DNA of 64,000 nt from Halopenitus salinus (GCF_042662125.1 NZ_JBHSXL010000009.1:434001-498000); one strand, 5' to 3'; shown: positions 23,606 through 33,272, counted from the first letter of the stretch. Translations and numbers: made by a program. The notes: a model not told the origin generated them from the letters alone.

Positions 23606-26386
23606 ATGGCCACCGGGATCGTCGAGGAGTTCCTCGAGTTGAAATCGGAGACCGACGCCGACCTCCTGGCGATGCAGTGTGGTGACTTCTACGAGTTCTT
23701 CGCCGAGGACGCCGAGATCGTCGGCGAGGAGCTGGACCTCACCGTCTCACAGAAGTCCTCACACGGCTCGTCGTATCCGATGGCCGGGGTCCCGATCGAC
23801 GACCTGACGCCGTACCTGAAGGCGCTCGTCGAGCGCGGCCGCCGCGTCGCCGTCGCCGACCAGTACGAGACCGAGGACGGCCACGCTCGCGAGATCACCC
23901 GGGTCGTCACCCCCGGCACCCTCCTCGAGACGACGGACGCCGAGGCGCAGTACCTGGCCGCGATCGTCCGCGAGGAGGGCGCGGACGGCGACCCGTACGG
24001 ACTGGCGTTCGCCGACGTGACGACCGGGCGGTTCCTCCTCACGACGGCGGCGGACGCCGCCGCGGCGCGCGCGGAGCTCTATCGGTTCGACCCCGTCGAG
24101 GTGCTGCCCGGCCCGAACGTTCGAACCGACGACGAGCTCCTCGATGGGCTCCGGGAGAACCTCCAGACCACCGTCTCGCTTCCGGAGACCGCCTCCTTCG
24201 AGCCCGGACGGGCGAGGCGCGCGGTCCGCGAGCGGTTCGGCACCGAGACGCTCGACAGCGTCGGGCTCGACTCCGAACCGCCGATCCGGGCCGCCGGCGC
24301 CGCGCTCGCGTACGTCGAGGGGACTGGCGCCGGCGTGCTCGCGTCCATCACGCGGCTCACCGTCTACGGCTCGACGGACCGCGTCGAGCTGGACGCGACC
24401 ACTCAGCGCAACCTCGAGTTGACGGAGACGATCCGCGGCGGCGAGGACGGGTCGCTGCTCGCGACGATCGACCACACCGTCACGAACGCCGGCTCGCGGC
24501 TGCTCCGCGAGTGGCTCACGCGACCCCGCCGCGACCGCGAGGTGCTGGAGCGACGACACGACGCCGTCGAGGCGCTCGCGGCGGCGCCGATAGAGCGCGA
24601 TCACCTCCGGGAGATCCTCACGGACGCGTACGACCTCGAGCGGCTGGCGGCCCGCGCCACGAGCGGCAGCGCCGGCGCGAGACAGCTCCTGTCCGTCCGC
24701 GACACGCTCGGGTTGATCCCGCACCTGTCGGAGGCGATAGCGGGAACGCCGCTCGCGGACTCGCCCGTCGCCGCGGTCGTCGACGCCCCCGATCGGGAGA
24801 CGGCAGCGGAACTCCGGAGCGAACTGGACGAGGCGCTCGCCGAGGACCCGCCGAGTTCGGTCTCGAGCGGGGGGATCATCGCGCGGGGCCACGACGCCGA
24901 ACTCGACGAGCTGATCGACCGCCACGAGGAGGCGAAGCGATGGATCGACACGCTCGCGGAGCGCGAAAAGCGCGACCACGGCCTCTCACACGTGACGGTC
25001 GACCGAAACAAGACCGACGGCTACTACGTCCAGGTCGGAAAGTCGGTCGCCGATCAGGTGCCGGAACACTACCGCGAGATCAAGACGCTGAAGAACTCGA
25101 AGCGGTTCGTCACCGACGAGCTGGCCGAGCGCGAGCGGGAGATCCTCCGGCTCGAGGAGGCGCGCTCCGATCTCGAGCGGGAGCTGTTCGGCGAGCTCCG
25201 CGACCGCGTCGGCGACGCGGCGGCGCTGTTACAGGACGTCGGGCGGGCGATCGCCGAACTCGACGCGCTCTGCTCGCTCGCCGAACACGCCGCCGGAAAC
25301 GACTGGACGCGCCCGAGCCTTGCCGAACCGGGCGAGCTCGCGATCGAGGCGGGACGCCACCCGGTCGTCGAGCGCACGACCGACTTCGTGCCCAACGATC
25401 TTCGGCTGGACGAGGACCGCGGGTTCCTGATCGTCACCGGCCCAAACATGAGCGGGAAGTCGACCTACATGCGGCAGGCGGCGCTCATCACGCTGCTCGC
25501 GCAGGTCGGCAGCTTCGTCCCCGCGCGTGCGGCCCGGATCGGCCTCGTCGACGGGATCTACACGCGCGTCGGGGCGCTCGACGAGCTCGCGCAGGGTCGC
25601 TCGACGTTCATGGTCGAGATGCAGGAGCTCTCGAAGATCCTCCACTCGGCGAGCGAGGAGTCGCTCGTCATCCTCGACGAGGTCGGCCGCGGAACCGCCA
25701 CCTACGACGGGATCTCGATCGCGTGGGCGGCCACGGAGTACCTCCACAACGAGGTCCGCGCGCGGACGCTATTTGCGACCCACTACCACGAGCTCACGGC
25801 GCTCGCCGACCACCTGCCGCGCGTCGAGAACGTCCACGTCGCGGTCGACGACGGCGACGGGGACGACGACCGCGGCGTCACCTTCCTGCGGACGGTCCGG
25901 GAGGGCCCCACGGACCGATCATACGGCGTTCACGTCGCCGATCTCGCCGGCGTTCCCGATCCGGTGGTCGATCGCGCGGGGACCGTCCTCGACCGCCTCC
26001 GCCAGGAGAAGGCCATCGAGGCTCGCGGCGGGAACGCGGGTCTCGCGGACGCCAGCGGGGACGAGACGACCCAGGTCGTCTTCGACCTCTCGTCGGGATC
26101 CTTCGAGTCGGACGCCGCGTCGGGGAGCGGTTCCGGGCCGGAGACGATGAGGGAGGCGACCGAAACCGGAGGACCGGCCGAGGCCCTGACCGACGGCGAT
26201 CCGAGCCGGGGAGTCGGCGGATCCGACGAGGGAGCGGACGGGAGCGGGAGGACGGATCCCGCGGTCGATCCGGAGGTCGAATCCGTCCTGGAGGAGCTGG
26301 CCGACGTCGACGTGGAGGAGACCCCGCCGCTGGAGCTGTCGGGGCGGATCCAGGAGTGGCAGCGGCGGCTCACGGACGGGGAGTGA
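23606..26386 (+). CDS. mutS: DNA mismatch repair protein MutS
   Basis: 926 residues from MATGIVEEFL. The mismatch-reading F28-Y-E30 lies in GDFYEFF. The connector, lever and clamp regions follow in order, with the clamp near VDRNKTDGYYVQVGK. The ATPase has Walker A G612PNMSGKST and Walker B SLVILDEVGRGT. The C-terminal 100 residues contain an acidic Gly/Ser/Asp-rich spacer before a last helical segment (VESVLEELADVDVEE). Haloarchaeal MutS is of the bacterial MutS1 type. An upstream in-frame ATG at 23402 lies inside the divergent UbiA region and was rejected. No mutL is adjacent. Confidence 0.95.
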   Translation: MATGIVEEFLELKSETDADLLAMQCGDFYEFFAEDAEIVGEELDLTVSQKSSHGSSYPMAGVPIDDLTPYLKALVERGRRVAVADQYETEDGHAREITRVVTPGTLLETTDAEAQYLAAIVREEGADGDPYGLAFADVTTGRFLLTTAADAAAARAELYRFDPVEVLPGPNVRTDDELLDGLRENLQTTVSLPETASFEPGRARRAVRERFGTETLDSVGLDSEPPIRAAGAALAYVEGTGAGVLASITRLTVYGSTDRVELDATTQRNLELTETIRGGEDGSLLATIDHTVTNAGSRLLREWLTRPRRDREVLERRHDAVEALAAAPIERDHLREILTDAYDLERLAARATSGSAGARQLLSVRDTLGLIPHLSEAIAGTPLADSPVAAVVDAPDRETAAELRSELDEALAEDPPSSVSSGGIIARGHDAELDELIDRHEEAKRWIDTLAEREKRDHGLSHVTVDRNKTDGYYVQVGKSVADQVPEHYREIKTLKNSKRFVTDELAEREREILRLEEARSDLERELFGELRDRVGDAAALLQDVGRAIAELDALCSLAEHAAGNDWTRPSLAEPGELAIEAGRHPVVERTTDFVPNDLRLDEDRGFLIVTGPNMSGKSTYMRQAALITLLAQVGSFVPARAARIGLVDGIYTRVGALDELAQGRSTFMVEMQELSKILHSASEESLVILDEVGRGTATYDGISIAWAATEYLHNEVRARTLFATHYHELTALADHLPRVENVHVAVDDGDGDDDRGVTFLRTVREGPTDRSYGVHVADLAGVPDPVVDRAGTVLDRLRQEKAIEARGGNAGLADASGDETTQVVFDLSSGSFESDAASGSGSGPETMREATETGGPAEALTDGDPSRGVGGSDEGADGSGRTDPAVDPEVESVLEELADVDVEETPPLELSGRIQEWQRRLTDGE

Positions 26387-26448
26387 CCGACGCCGGACCG
26401 AAGGAGGCCCGACGACGAACGAGGACATCCACCGCCGGACCGACGCGT

Positions 26449-27084
26449 TCAACGCGTCGCCGAAAGCGCCTCCGCGATCGCCGAGCGATACTCGTCGGCG
26501 TCGTAGCCGAGCCGGGCGCGCCAGACGTCCTGGTAGGCCGGGTGCAACAACGGGATCACGGTCGCGTCGCCCTCGACGGGGATCGACTCGAGAACCGACT
26601 CCAGGAAGCCGTCGAGGTCGCGATCGAAGAGCGCGAGGACGGAGACGGTGGCGTGTCTGCCGGTCGGACAGATCACCGCGGGGTCGACGCGATCGATCTC
26701 CGTTCGGAGGTGAACGCGACAGGTGTCACGCTCCTCGCGGGTCGGCTCGCGGTTCGCGAGCGCGTCGGCGTCACGGTCGCGGGGGAAGCACTTGACGGCG
26801 TTCGTGTAGTAGGTCCGATCGCCGTAGCCGAGGTCCTCGAACAGCCGCCGGATCCGGCGGCCGGAGTGGCGTGCGGTGTAGGCCATGCCCGTCAGGTTGC
26901 CGCCGCGCCAGCGGTCCGCCTCGGGGTCGCCGGCCGCGGGCGCCTCCCCGACCACGAGCACGTCGGCGTCGAGCGGGCCGGTCCCCCAGCTGATGCGTGT
27001 TCGATCCGCCGAAAGCGCCTCACACCGCGAGCAGCCCGGCTCGAGGACGTGGCGTCGGTCGGGGAACTCCGGGTCGTCGGTCAT
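26449..27084 (-). CDS. Uracil-DNA glycosylase, Fe-S (family 4/5-like)
   Basis: 211 residues. The N-terminal PGCSRCEAL gives a CxxC, and two later Cys (NAVKC and RDTC) could complete a 4Fe-4S site. The spacing between these two is 22 residues, a little longer than usual for family 4. Motif A is VVGEAPAAGD and the late HP motif is LLHPAYQ. The enzyme removes uracil from DNA. It is convergent with mutS (62 bp), placing two repair genes tail to tail. A small membrane protein gene precedes it on the same strand. Confidence 0.82.
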   Translation of the reverse strand: MTDDPEFPDRRHVLEPGCSRCEALSADRTRISWGTGPLDADVLVVGEAPAAGDPEADRWRGGNLTGMAYTARHSGRRIRRLFEDLGYGDRTYYTNAVKCFPRDRDADALANREPTREERDTCRVHLRTEIDRVDPAVICPTGRHATVSVLALFDRDLDGFLESVLESIPVEGDATVIPLLHPAYQDVWRARLGYDADEYRSAIAEALSATR

Positions 27085-27115
27085 GTCACGTGCCGGCGAC
27101 GGACGCCGCCGGTGG

Positions 27116-27343
27116 TCACTCGGTGAGCGGCATCGCGATCCCGAAGACGACCACGGACAGCAGGGCCACGACCGGCCCGAGGAACTCCATGGTGAGAAGC
27201 GCCGTATCGAGCGTCGGGGAGAGCACGCCGCTCCCGCCGAGCGTCACCTCGACGATCGCGCCGATCGCGAAAAGCACCGCTCCGAACGCCACGCCGCCCT
27301 TCGTCAACGATCCGTAGTCCATCTCGCCGTATCGCCCGGCCAT
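27116..27343 (-). CDS. Small two-helix membrane protein
   Basis: 75 residues if started at MAGRYGEMDYG; a second ATG 9 bp upstream (27352) would add MVG. Two hydrophobic segments (GVAFGAVLFAIGAIVEVTL and FLGPVVALLSVVVFGIAMP) are joined by a short loop. It looks like a conserved haloarchaeal membrane protein, but I recognise no named family. It lies 31 bp upstream of the uracil-DNA glycosylase gene on the same strand, so they may share a transcript. Function unknown. Confidence 0.6.
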   Translation of the reverse strand: MAGRYGEMDYGSLTKGGVAFGAVLFAIGAIVEVTLGGSGVLSPTLDTALLTMEFLGPVVALLSVVVFGIAMPLTE

Positions 27344-27432
27344 ACCGACCATGGCGAGCGATCGCGTGTATACGTTTTGATCCGGAGGCGATCCGACTGG
27401 AGGACGAAAACGGCCGATTCGAGAGAGCCCGA

Positions 27433-28281
27433 TCAGAGGGCGTCCGCGATCGCCGCCGCCGCCGAGACCTCGCTGCAGGCGCGTTCGAGCGTGTCGGTGC
27501 CGACGATTCGCTCGACGCCCGCGGACCGGAGCTTGCTCACGGCGTTGCTCGCGAGGACCGGATGGACGCAGGCCGCAAAGACCCGCTCGGCGCCACGCTC
27601 GTCGAGTACGGCGATCGACTGGCTCATCGTCGATCCGGTCGCGATGATGTCGTCGACGACGACCACGTCGCGGCCGGAGACGGGCGCATCCGAGGGCGAG
27701 ACCTCGACGGTGCCGTCCTCGCGATCGCGGTGTTTCTCGAAGTAGTCGGTCGAGCCGCTCCCGTGGGCGTCCCGCACCGTCTCGGCGATGCCGATCGCGC
27801 TCGCGTCCGGCGAGAGGAAGAGGGGATCCGACAGATCGGGCAGCGGATCGGCCAGCGCGCCGGCGGCGTCGACGAGTTCGACCGGGACCTCGAAGAACTC
27901 GCGGACCGCGGGCTCGTGGGGGTTCACGAGAACGACCCGGTCAGTTCCGGTCGAGACGGCGCGGGCCATCGCGCGCACGGAGACCGGCTGTCCGGGCTTG
28001 AACGCCCGGTCCTGTCTGGCGTAACCGAGGTAGGGGATCACGGTCACCACCTCGTCAGCGCCGGCCTCCCGGACCGCGTCCTGTAGCTGGAGGAGCTCGA
28101 TCCAGTCGGCGTCCCGTGGCGTCGAGGCGACGACCGCCGCCGTCTCCCCCTCGAAGCCGGGGACGGCCGCGAGCAGTTCGCCGTCCGCAAAGCGCTCGAA
28201 GGTCGGCGTCGCCAGCGTCTCCCCCGTCTCCTCGGCGAGCGTGGCGGCGAGCGTCTGCGAGCCGGAGCTCGGTACGATCAT
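27433..28281 (-). CDS. prs: Ribose-phosphate diphosphokinase (PRPP synthetase)
   Basis: 282 residues. The family signature regions are present: FADGELLAAVPGFEG, DAVREAGADEVVTVIPYLGYARQDR and the PRPP-binding loop DVVVVDDIIATGSTM (about 205-219). The enzyme makes PRPP from ribose 5-phosphate and ATP for nucleotide, histidine and tryptophan synthesis. The length is typical of the shorter archaeal class. It stands between the small membrane gene and the propeller gene on the same strand, with 84 bp to the latter. Confidence 0.95.
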   Translation of the reverse strand: MIVPSSGSQTLAATLAEETGETLATPTFERFADGELLAAVPGFEGETAAVVASTPRDADWIELLQLQDAVREAGADEVVTVIPYLGYARQDRAFKPGQPVSVRAMARAVSTGTDRVVLVNPHEPAVREFFEVPVELVDAAGALADPLPDLSDPLFLSPDASAIGIAETVRDAHGSGSTDYFEKHRDREDGTVEVSPSDAPVSGRDVVVVDDIIATGSTMSQSIAVLDERGAERVFAACVHPVLASNAVSKLRSAGVERIVGTDTLERACSEVSAAAAIADAL

Positions 28282-28343
28282 ACGCGTCGTTTCTCGAAGC
28301 GGGTTAAACCCGTTTTCGTTCGGGGCGGACCGCGGTTAGTCGG

Positions 28344-28373
28344 CCGGCGATCACTCGACCGGCGATCACTCGA
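28344..28373. repeat. Perfect 15-bp tandem duplication over the propeller stop codon
   Basis: CCGGCGATCACTCGA occurs at 28344-28358 and 28359-28373. The second copy contains the stop codon of the minus-strand propeller gene (28366-28368). The first copy repeats that stop just downstream. Confidence 0.9.
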
Positions 28374-29292
28374 CCGACCGGACCGCGATCCCTGAGACGT
28401 CGCGGACCCCGACGACCTGGTGGCGCCAGCCGTCGTCGGCGTCGACACACAGCGCTCCGCCGTCCGTCGCGGCGAGGGCGATCCCCGGGCCGTAGCCGAG
28501 CGCGGTCGCGTTCCCGCCGACCGGGAGGTCGCTTTCGTCCCAGGAATCGCCGTCCCACTCGCGTCCGCGGTGGACCGACAATCCGTCGGAGCCCGCCGCC
28601 AGCGCGTGCCCCTCTCCGTCAGCCGCGAGGACGTCGATCGGTCGGTCGAGCGCGTCCCGCCAGCCGTTGGCGAGCCAGTAGAGTCCGTCCGCGGTCCCCG
28701 CGAGGGGCACGCCCGCGCCGGCGACGTCGCGAACGTCCGAGAGCCCGACGTGCTCGAGTCGCAGGGTCGAACCGCCGTCCATCCCGCCGGCTTCGACCGC
28801 CTGCGATCCCCGGGACGTGAGCCGATAGACGCCGTCACCGGCCGCGACCAGTCCGGAATCGACCGCCCGGGGATCCGGGACGGTTCCGACCGTCTCCACG
28901 CCGGGCCCGTCGCTCGCCTCGGGAGGTACGACCACGATCCCGCCGGCGTCGGTCGCGGCGAGGAACGCGTCGGGACCGGCGGGCCCCACGAGGCCGACCG
29001 CGGCCGTGGATCCGATCCCGGTCGGTTCGAGCTGGGGGTCGTCGCCGTCGAACGCGGCGACGAACAGGTCCTCGTCGGTCGCCATCGCGAGACGGTCCGG
29101 GCCGGCCGCTCGCGGCAGGACCGCGACGTCGCGCGCCGGCGACGGATCGACCATCGAGAACTGTCCGACCTTGTCCCCCGAGACGGCCACGCGGACGAGC
29201 CCGTCCGCGCTCGCGAGGAGGACGTCAGTTCTCCCGGCCGAGCCGGCGTACACCCGCTTTTCCTCGATCGAGATGTCGTCCCCGTCGGGCAT
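28366..29292 (-). CDS. HVO_0234-type beta-propeller protein
   Basis: 308 residues from MPDGDDISIEEKRVYAG. The sequence has about six repeats of a short beta pattern (LLASADGLVRVAVSG, FLAATDAGGIVVVP, GLVAAGDGVYRLTS, PLAGTADGLYWLANG, ALAAGSDGLSVHRG, IALAATDGGALCVD), which indicates a propeller. It fits the haloarchaeal family named after HVO_0234, whose function is unknown. It has no signal peptide, so it is cytoplasmic. It is the gene upstream of prs on the same strand. Confidence 0.75.
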   Translation of the reverse strand: MPDGDDISIEEKRVYAGSAGRTDVLLASADGLVRVAVSGDKVGQFSMVDPSPARDVAVLPRAAGPDRLAMATDEDLFVAAFDGDDPQLEPTGIGSTAAVGLVGPAGPDAFLAATDAGGIVVVPPEASDGPGVETVGTVPDPRAVDSGLVAAGDGVYRLTSRGSQAVEAGGMDGGSTLRLEHVGLSDVRDVAGAGVPLAGTADGLYWLANGWRDALDRPIDVLAADGEGHALAAGSDGLSVHRGREWDGDSWDESDLPVGGNATALGYGPGIALAATDGGALCVDADDGWRHQVVGVRDVSGIAVRSVE

Positions 29293-29371
29293 CGATCGGG
29301 ACTGCGGCCCGCGTCGACAAAAAGGGTCGCGCGAGCGGTCGGCGAGGACCGCCTCCGGAGGAGGTGGGACG

Positions 29372-29707
29372 CTAGGCCGGGTTCCGTTTGACGACGTCGA
29401 CCACGACCTCGTCGGGATCGACGCCGATCCGAGCGAACTGCGTCCGGACGTGCTCCTCGGCGGCCGAGAGCGCCTGGTCTCTCGTGTCGAAGCCGCGGGG
29501 CATCGGCTCCTCGAAGGCGATCCGGATCTCCTCGCCGTCGATCGAAAGCGCCGAGCCGCCGCTTTCGACCTGGTAGAACGAGTCGCAGACCCAGACGTAC
29601 GGCGCCCCCTCCTCGGGCGCGCCGGCGTAGGTCGGCGGTTCCTCGCCGCGCTCGAAGACGGTCCCGGTCAGTTCGGTCCCGCCGCCGCGTCCGGTCACGA
29701 GGAGCAT
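29372..29707 (-). CDS. Small conserved haloarchaeal protein, unknown function
   Basis: 111 residues. It starts MLLVTGRGGGTELTGTVFERG and ends VDVVKRNPA. It is acidic with alternating strand and helix pattern (YVWVCDSFYQVESGG, DQALSAAEEHVRTQFARIG) and no membrane segment. I believe it belongs to a haloarchaeal domain of unknown function (possibly DUF7113), but I am not sure of the number. It is divergent from the HerA-like gene and lies 79 bp upstream of the propeller gene. Confidence 0.55.
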   Translation of the reverse strand: MLLVTGRGGGTELTGTVFERGEEPPTYAGAPEEGAPYVWVCDSFYQVESGGSALSIDGEEIRIAFEEPMPRGFDTRDQALSAAEEHVRTQFARIGVDPDEVVVDVVKRNPA

Positions 29708-29770
29708 GAACGAGAGGAGGGTCTCGGGACGTATATTGGTTGTTCACCGGGGGTTCGGACGTCGAGCAGC

Positions 29771-29814
29771 ACGGAGACCACGGAGACCACGGAGGTCACG
29801 GAGGTCACGGAGGA
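29771..29814. repeat. Five tandem 9-bp units ahead of the HerA-like gene
   Basis: Units ACGGAGACC, ACGGAGACC, ACGGAGGTC, ACGGAGGTC and the partial ACGGAGGA run without gaps. They lie between a TATA-like GTATATT (29731-29737) and ATG 29860, so in the probable 5' untranslated region. Several units contain GGAG, the core of a Shine-Dalgarno site. Confidence 0.85.
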
Positions 29815-29859
29815 CGGTCGGGGGAAAGCGATTTGCCCCTGCCGCGGCGTGTGGGAGGT

Positions 29860-31788
29860 ATGACCCTCGAGGACTTCACCGAGTTCTCCGCCGACGAGGA
29901 CGGATCGGCGGAGTCGAACCAGTCGGCGGATCCGGACGACGACGGCCCCGCGGCCGTCGATCCGGATGCGACCACCGATCCGGATGTGGCCGCGGATCCG
30001 GATGCGCGAAAGGAAGGGAACGCGAGCGACCGGGGAGCCGACCCGGGAGCGGACGATCCGGGATCGGACGACCCGGGGTCGGGTGCCTTCGAGCGCTACG
30101 CCGCGGAGGCGAGCGGCGAGGACGTCGGCCTGGGCGTGATCTCGGTCTCTCAGGGCCTCCGGGTCGCCGAGGACGAAGAGGAGACGACGCTTCGCGCGTT
30201 CGTGACGACCGGCAACCGCGAGTCCGTCCGGATCGGCAAGTACCTGATCGCGTCCTATCCCGACGGCGAACGGCTCTTCTGTCGGATCACGGGACTCGAG
30301 TACGCCCAGGAGTTCCGGTCGGACGACGCCACGGAGATCCACGCCCGCCGGCAGATGCGACGCGACGAGTTCACGGAACGCGACTACAAGTTCGTCGCCG
30401 ATCTGGAGCCGATGTCCATCGTCTACGACGACGGGGGGGAGACGAAACGGCGGATGACGGACCGCGTCCCGAAGCCGGGTGCCGTGATCGAGGAGGCCGC
30501 GGACGCCTCGGAGATCAAGACCGGCCTGAAGATCCCCGAGGACGGCGTCTTCCTCGGCCACCTCGCGGTGGGCGGCGAGACGGTGGAGACGGCCGCGAGC
30601 CCGCCGACGGTCGACTACCGGCTGAACGACGATTACGTCGACGGCGATCCGCTCGTCTTCCGACACACGCTCGTGGCGGGGGGGACCGGCTCGGGGAAGA
30701 CCCACGCCTCGAAGAACGTCCTGCGTCAGTACCTCGACGGCGACCGGCGCTACGAGATGGACGACGGCCGGGAGTCCCGGATGGCGGTCGTCCAGTTCGA
30801 TCCGCAAGACGAGTACGCCCAGATGCACGACGACAACCCCGAGATGGACGACGCCTTCGAGCGGCGCCTCGAGCGTGAGGGGATCGCCCACGGGGGCCAC
30901 GAGGACACGGTCGCGCTGGTTCCGACGACGCCGACGGCGACCTACCCCGGCGAGGGCCACCGCGCCGAGCGCGTCGAGTTCACGATCCCCTTCTCGTTGG
31001 TCCGCGAGCGCCCCTGGCTCGTCGCCGGCGCGAGTCTCAACGACAACCAGTACTCCGGGCTCGCGACGCTTTTGAGCCGGTTCTTCCGCGACTACGGCGA
31101 CGCGGGGACCTACGAGGAGTTCCTCTCGTACCTCGAGGACCCGGCGCTCAAAGAGGAGCTTCACGAGTCGGGACGCGTCCACGAGGCGACCTTCGACGCG
31201 GTCAAACGCCGGGTCCACGGGGTTCCCGGGGGCGTCTTCGACGGCGACGCCCGGCCGATCACCGACCTCGACCACACGCTCGTCCGTCCGGGCGGACTGA
31301 CGGTGATCCCGACCTATCACCTGCCGACCTCCAGACAAAAGGAGATGTTCGTGCTCGCGGTCTCGACGATGCTCATCGACGACAAGCTCTCGAACGATCC
31401 CGAAAGCGACCGGATCAAGGAGACGCCGCTGCTTCTCGGGATGGACGAGGCACACAACTTCCTCGCGGACGCGGAGAACGTCCAGGCGCGAAAGGTGATC
31501 CGCAAGTTCACGGAGGCGGCCAAACAGGGGCGCAAGGAGCGGCTCGGGCTCTTCCTCATCACCCAGGACCCACAGGACGTCGCCGAGTCGGTGTTCAAAC
31601 AGGTCAACACGAAAATCGTGTTGAACCTCGGCGACGAGGACGCGATCTCGAGCGTCAACATCCCGACGAACCTGGCCGGCAAGGTTCCCTACATGGAGAA
31701 GGGCCAGATGGTCGTCTACTCGCCGGACAACTCCGAACCCGTCGAGTTGACCGGGATTCCGCGGTGTCTCACCCGTCACGGCTCCTGA
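29860..31788 (+). CDS. HerA/FtsK-like ATP-binding protein (DUF87)
   Basis: 642 residues from MTLEDFTEFSADEDG. The first 85 residues are acidic and repetitive. A beta-barrel-like domain follows (VGLGVISVSQGLRVAEDE, VRIGKYLIASY). Walker A is GGTGSGKTH (274-282) and Walker B is LLLGMDEAHNFL. A late LFLITQDPQDVAESVF resembles the HerA hexameric translocase group. NurA, the usual nuclease partner of HerA, is not adjacent. An upstream TTG (29740) would add a His/Gly stretch encoded by the 9-bp repeats and was rejected. The likely role is DNA translocation or repair. Confidence 0.82.
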   Translation: MTLEDFTEFSADEDGSAESNQSADPDDDGPAAVDPDATTDPDVAADPDARKEGNASDRGADPGADDPGSDDPGSGAFERYAAEASGEDVGLGVISVSQGLRVAEDEEETTLRAFVTTGNRESVRIGKYLIASYPDGERLFCRITGLEYAQEFRSDDATEIHARRQMRRDEFTERDYKFVADLEPMSIVYDDGGETKRRMTDRVPKPGAVIEEAADASEIKTGLKIPEDGVFLGHLAVGGETVETAASPPTVDYRLNDDYVDGDPLVFRHTLVAGGTGSGKTHASKNVLRQYLDGDRRYEMDDGRESRMAVVQFDPQDEYAQMHDDNPEMDDAFERRLEREGIAHGGHEDTVALVPTTPTATYPGEGHRAERVEFTIPFSLVRERPWLVAGASLNDNQYSGLATLLSRFFRDYGDAGTYEEFLSYLEDPALKEELHESGRVHEATFDAVKRRVHGVPGGVFDGDARPITDLDHTLVRPGGLTVIPTYHLPTSRQKEMFVLAVSTMLIDDKLSNDPESDRIKETPLLLGMDEAHNFLADAENVQARKVIRKFTEAAKQGRKERLGLFLITQDPQDVAESVFKQVNTKIVLNLGDEDAISSVNIPTNLAGKVPYMEKGQMVVYSPDNSEPVELTGIPRCLTRHGS

Positions 31789-31842
31789 CCGGAGCCGGGG
31801 GAGACGTCGGGACCCGGAGCGACCCGGTCCGGGGACGCCGAA

Positions 31843-33192
31843 TCAGGCTTCGTGGGGCGTCGGCGCCGCGAGTTCGCCGTCCTCGAAGTCGATCGGCTCG
31901 GGCTCGGCGACGACCCGGAGGTCATCGCGCTCGCGCGCCTCCTCGACGAGCGCCGGTGAGGCGTACAGCCGGTCGAGTCGCATCGTGTCGGTCGCGCGGA
32001 GCACGCGCGCGTCGTCGGGGCCGACCACGCCGAGGGTCGACAGTGAGGCGACCAGTCCGGCCCGGTCGGTCTCGACGACCGGCGGGAGGCGAACGCCGCG
32101 AACCGTGCTCGCCGTGATGGCGTTTATCAGCGTCGTCTCGCTCGCGAGCTCCGCCGCGACGTCGTGATGGACGAAGTCGGCGGAGCCCATCCCCATCGCG
32201 TTCCCGTGGGTCGTTTCGGTCAGCCCGCGCGTGTAGATCCGCTTTATTTCGGGCGTCTCGGGCGCCGGCTCGTTGATGGCGAACGGCCGCCTGCCGATGA
32301 CGTTCGTGTCCAGTCCCTGCCCGCTCACGTCCTTGCCCTGGCGGTCGACGACGAGGACGTCGAGCTCCTCGAAGGGGATCTTCGGCATGATCCGATAGGC
32401 GGTCTCGAGGAGTTCGGCCTCACGGCCGAGGAATCCCTCGGGCGGGATCCCCTCGATGTGGTCGGTGTCGTCCCGCTGGTCCTCGAGGATGGCGACGCCG
32501 CCGACGACGGGCAGCTCCTCGAGGAGGCGTTCGGTGATCTCGGGGATCATGTTGCGGAAGCTCCAGTCGACGGCCCACTCGTGGGCGGTCTTCGCGCCCT
32601 TCTGTTTGCCCATGCCGATGACGAGCATCTTCGAGAGCCCGCTTTCGACGTCGCCGTCGAAGTCGGTGTGCGGCTTCACGCGGTTGACGGGCAGGATGGC
32701 GTCGGCGTTGACGGCGGTGGCGTCGGCGTAGACGGGGACGTCGCGGTCCGCGGTGCGGCCGACCTCGACGACGTCCATCGACGAGCGGATCGCACAGCCC
32801 ACGGACTCCTCGGTGACGCCGAGTTCCGCGAGCATCTCGCGTTGGCCCTCGCCCGTCGCGCCGCCGTGGCTCCCCATCGCGGGGAACACGAACGGCTCGT
32901 AACCCAATTCCTGTAATTCCGCGACCACGCCGCCGACGATCGACGCGAGGTTCGCGATGCCGCGCGAGCCCGCGCCCACCGCGACCTCGCCGCCGGCCGG
33001 CACGTCGCCGAACTCGAGGTCGCGAACCGCCGCGCCCGCGCGCTCCGCGATCTCCGCCTCCGGGATCGGGTCCGTCTCCCACACCTGCTCGATGACCCCG
33101 AACTCCGGCAGCTCGACCGCTCCACAGGCCTCCACGATCGTCGCCTCGGGGACCACACGCGAGTCGATCCGGTCGTCCGTCTCGTCTGCCAT
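31843..33192 (-). CDS. LarA-like (DUF2088) protein
   Basis: 449 residues from MADETDDRID. The N-terminal half has FVFPAMGSHGGATGEGQ (about 105-121), then NADAILPVNRVKPHTDFDGD, LSKMLVIGMGKQKGAKTAHEW and LVVDRQGKDVSGQG. This pattern resembles the lactate-racemase-domain (DUF2088) superfamily. It is the SHGGAT branch rather than classical nickel-dependent LarA, so I do not assign lactate racemase activity. It is divergent from the first enolase-superfamily gene. A minus-strand TATA-like GGTTAAAA (33212-33219) fits this start. A role in hydroxyacid or sugar-acid metabolism is inferred from neighbours. Confidence 0.65.
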   Translation of the reverse strand: MADETDDRIDSRVVPEATIVEACGAVELPEFGVIEQVWETDPIPEAEIAERAGAAVRDLEFGDVPAGGEVAVGAGSRGIANLASIVGGVVAELQELGYEPFVFPAMGSHGGATGEGQREMLAELGVTEESVGCAIRSSMDVVEVGRTADRDVPVYADATAVNADAILPVNRVKPHTDFDGDVESGLSKMLVIGMGKQKGAKTAHEWAVDWSFRNMIPEITERLLEELPVVGGVAILEDQRDDTDHIEGIPPEGFLGREAELLETAYRIMPKIPFEELDVLVVDRQGKDVSGQGLDTNVIGRRPFAINEPAPETPEIKRIYTRGLTETTHGNAMGMGSADFVHHDVAAELASETTLINAITASTVRGVRLPPVVETDRAGLVASLSTLGVVGPDDARVLRATDTMRLDRLYASPALVEEARERDDLRVVAEPEPIDFEDGELAAPTPHEA

Positions 33193-33272
33193 GGTGACTC
33201 CTCGCACGGACGATGGTTAAAACTCGCGTCACGCGTTCGTGGTGCGGTGGGGACGTGCGGACCGACTCGAGG

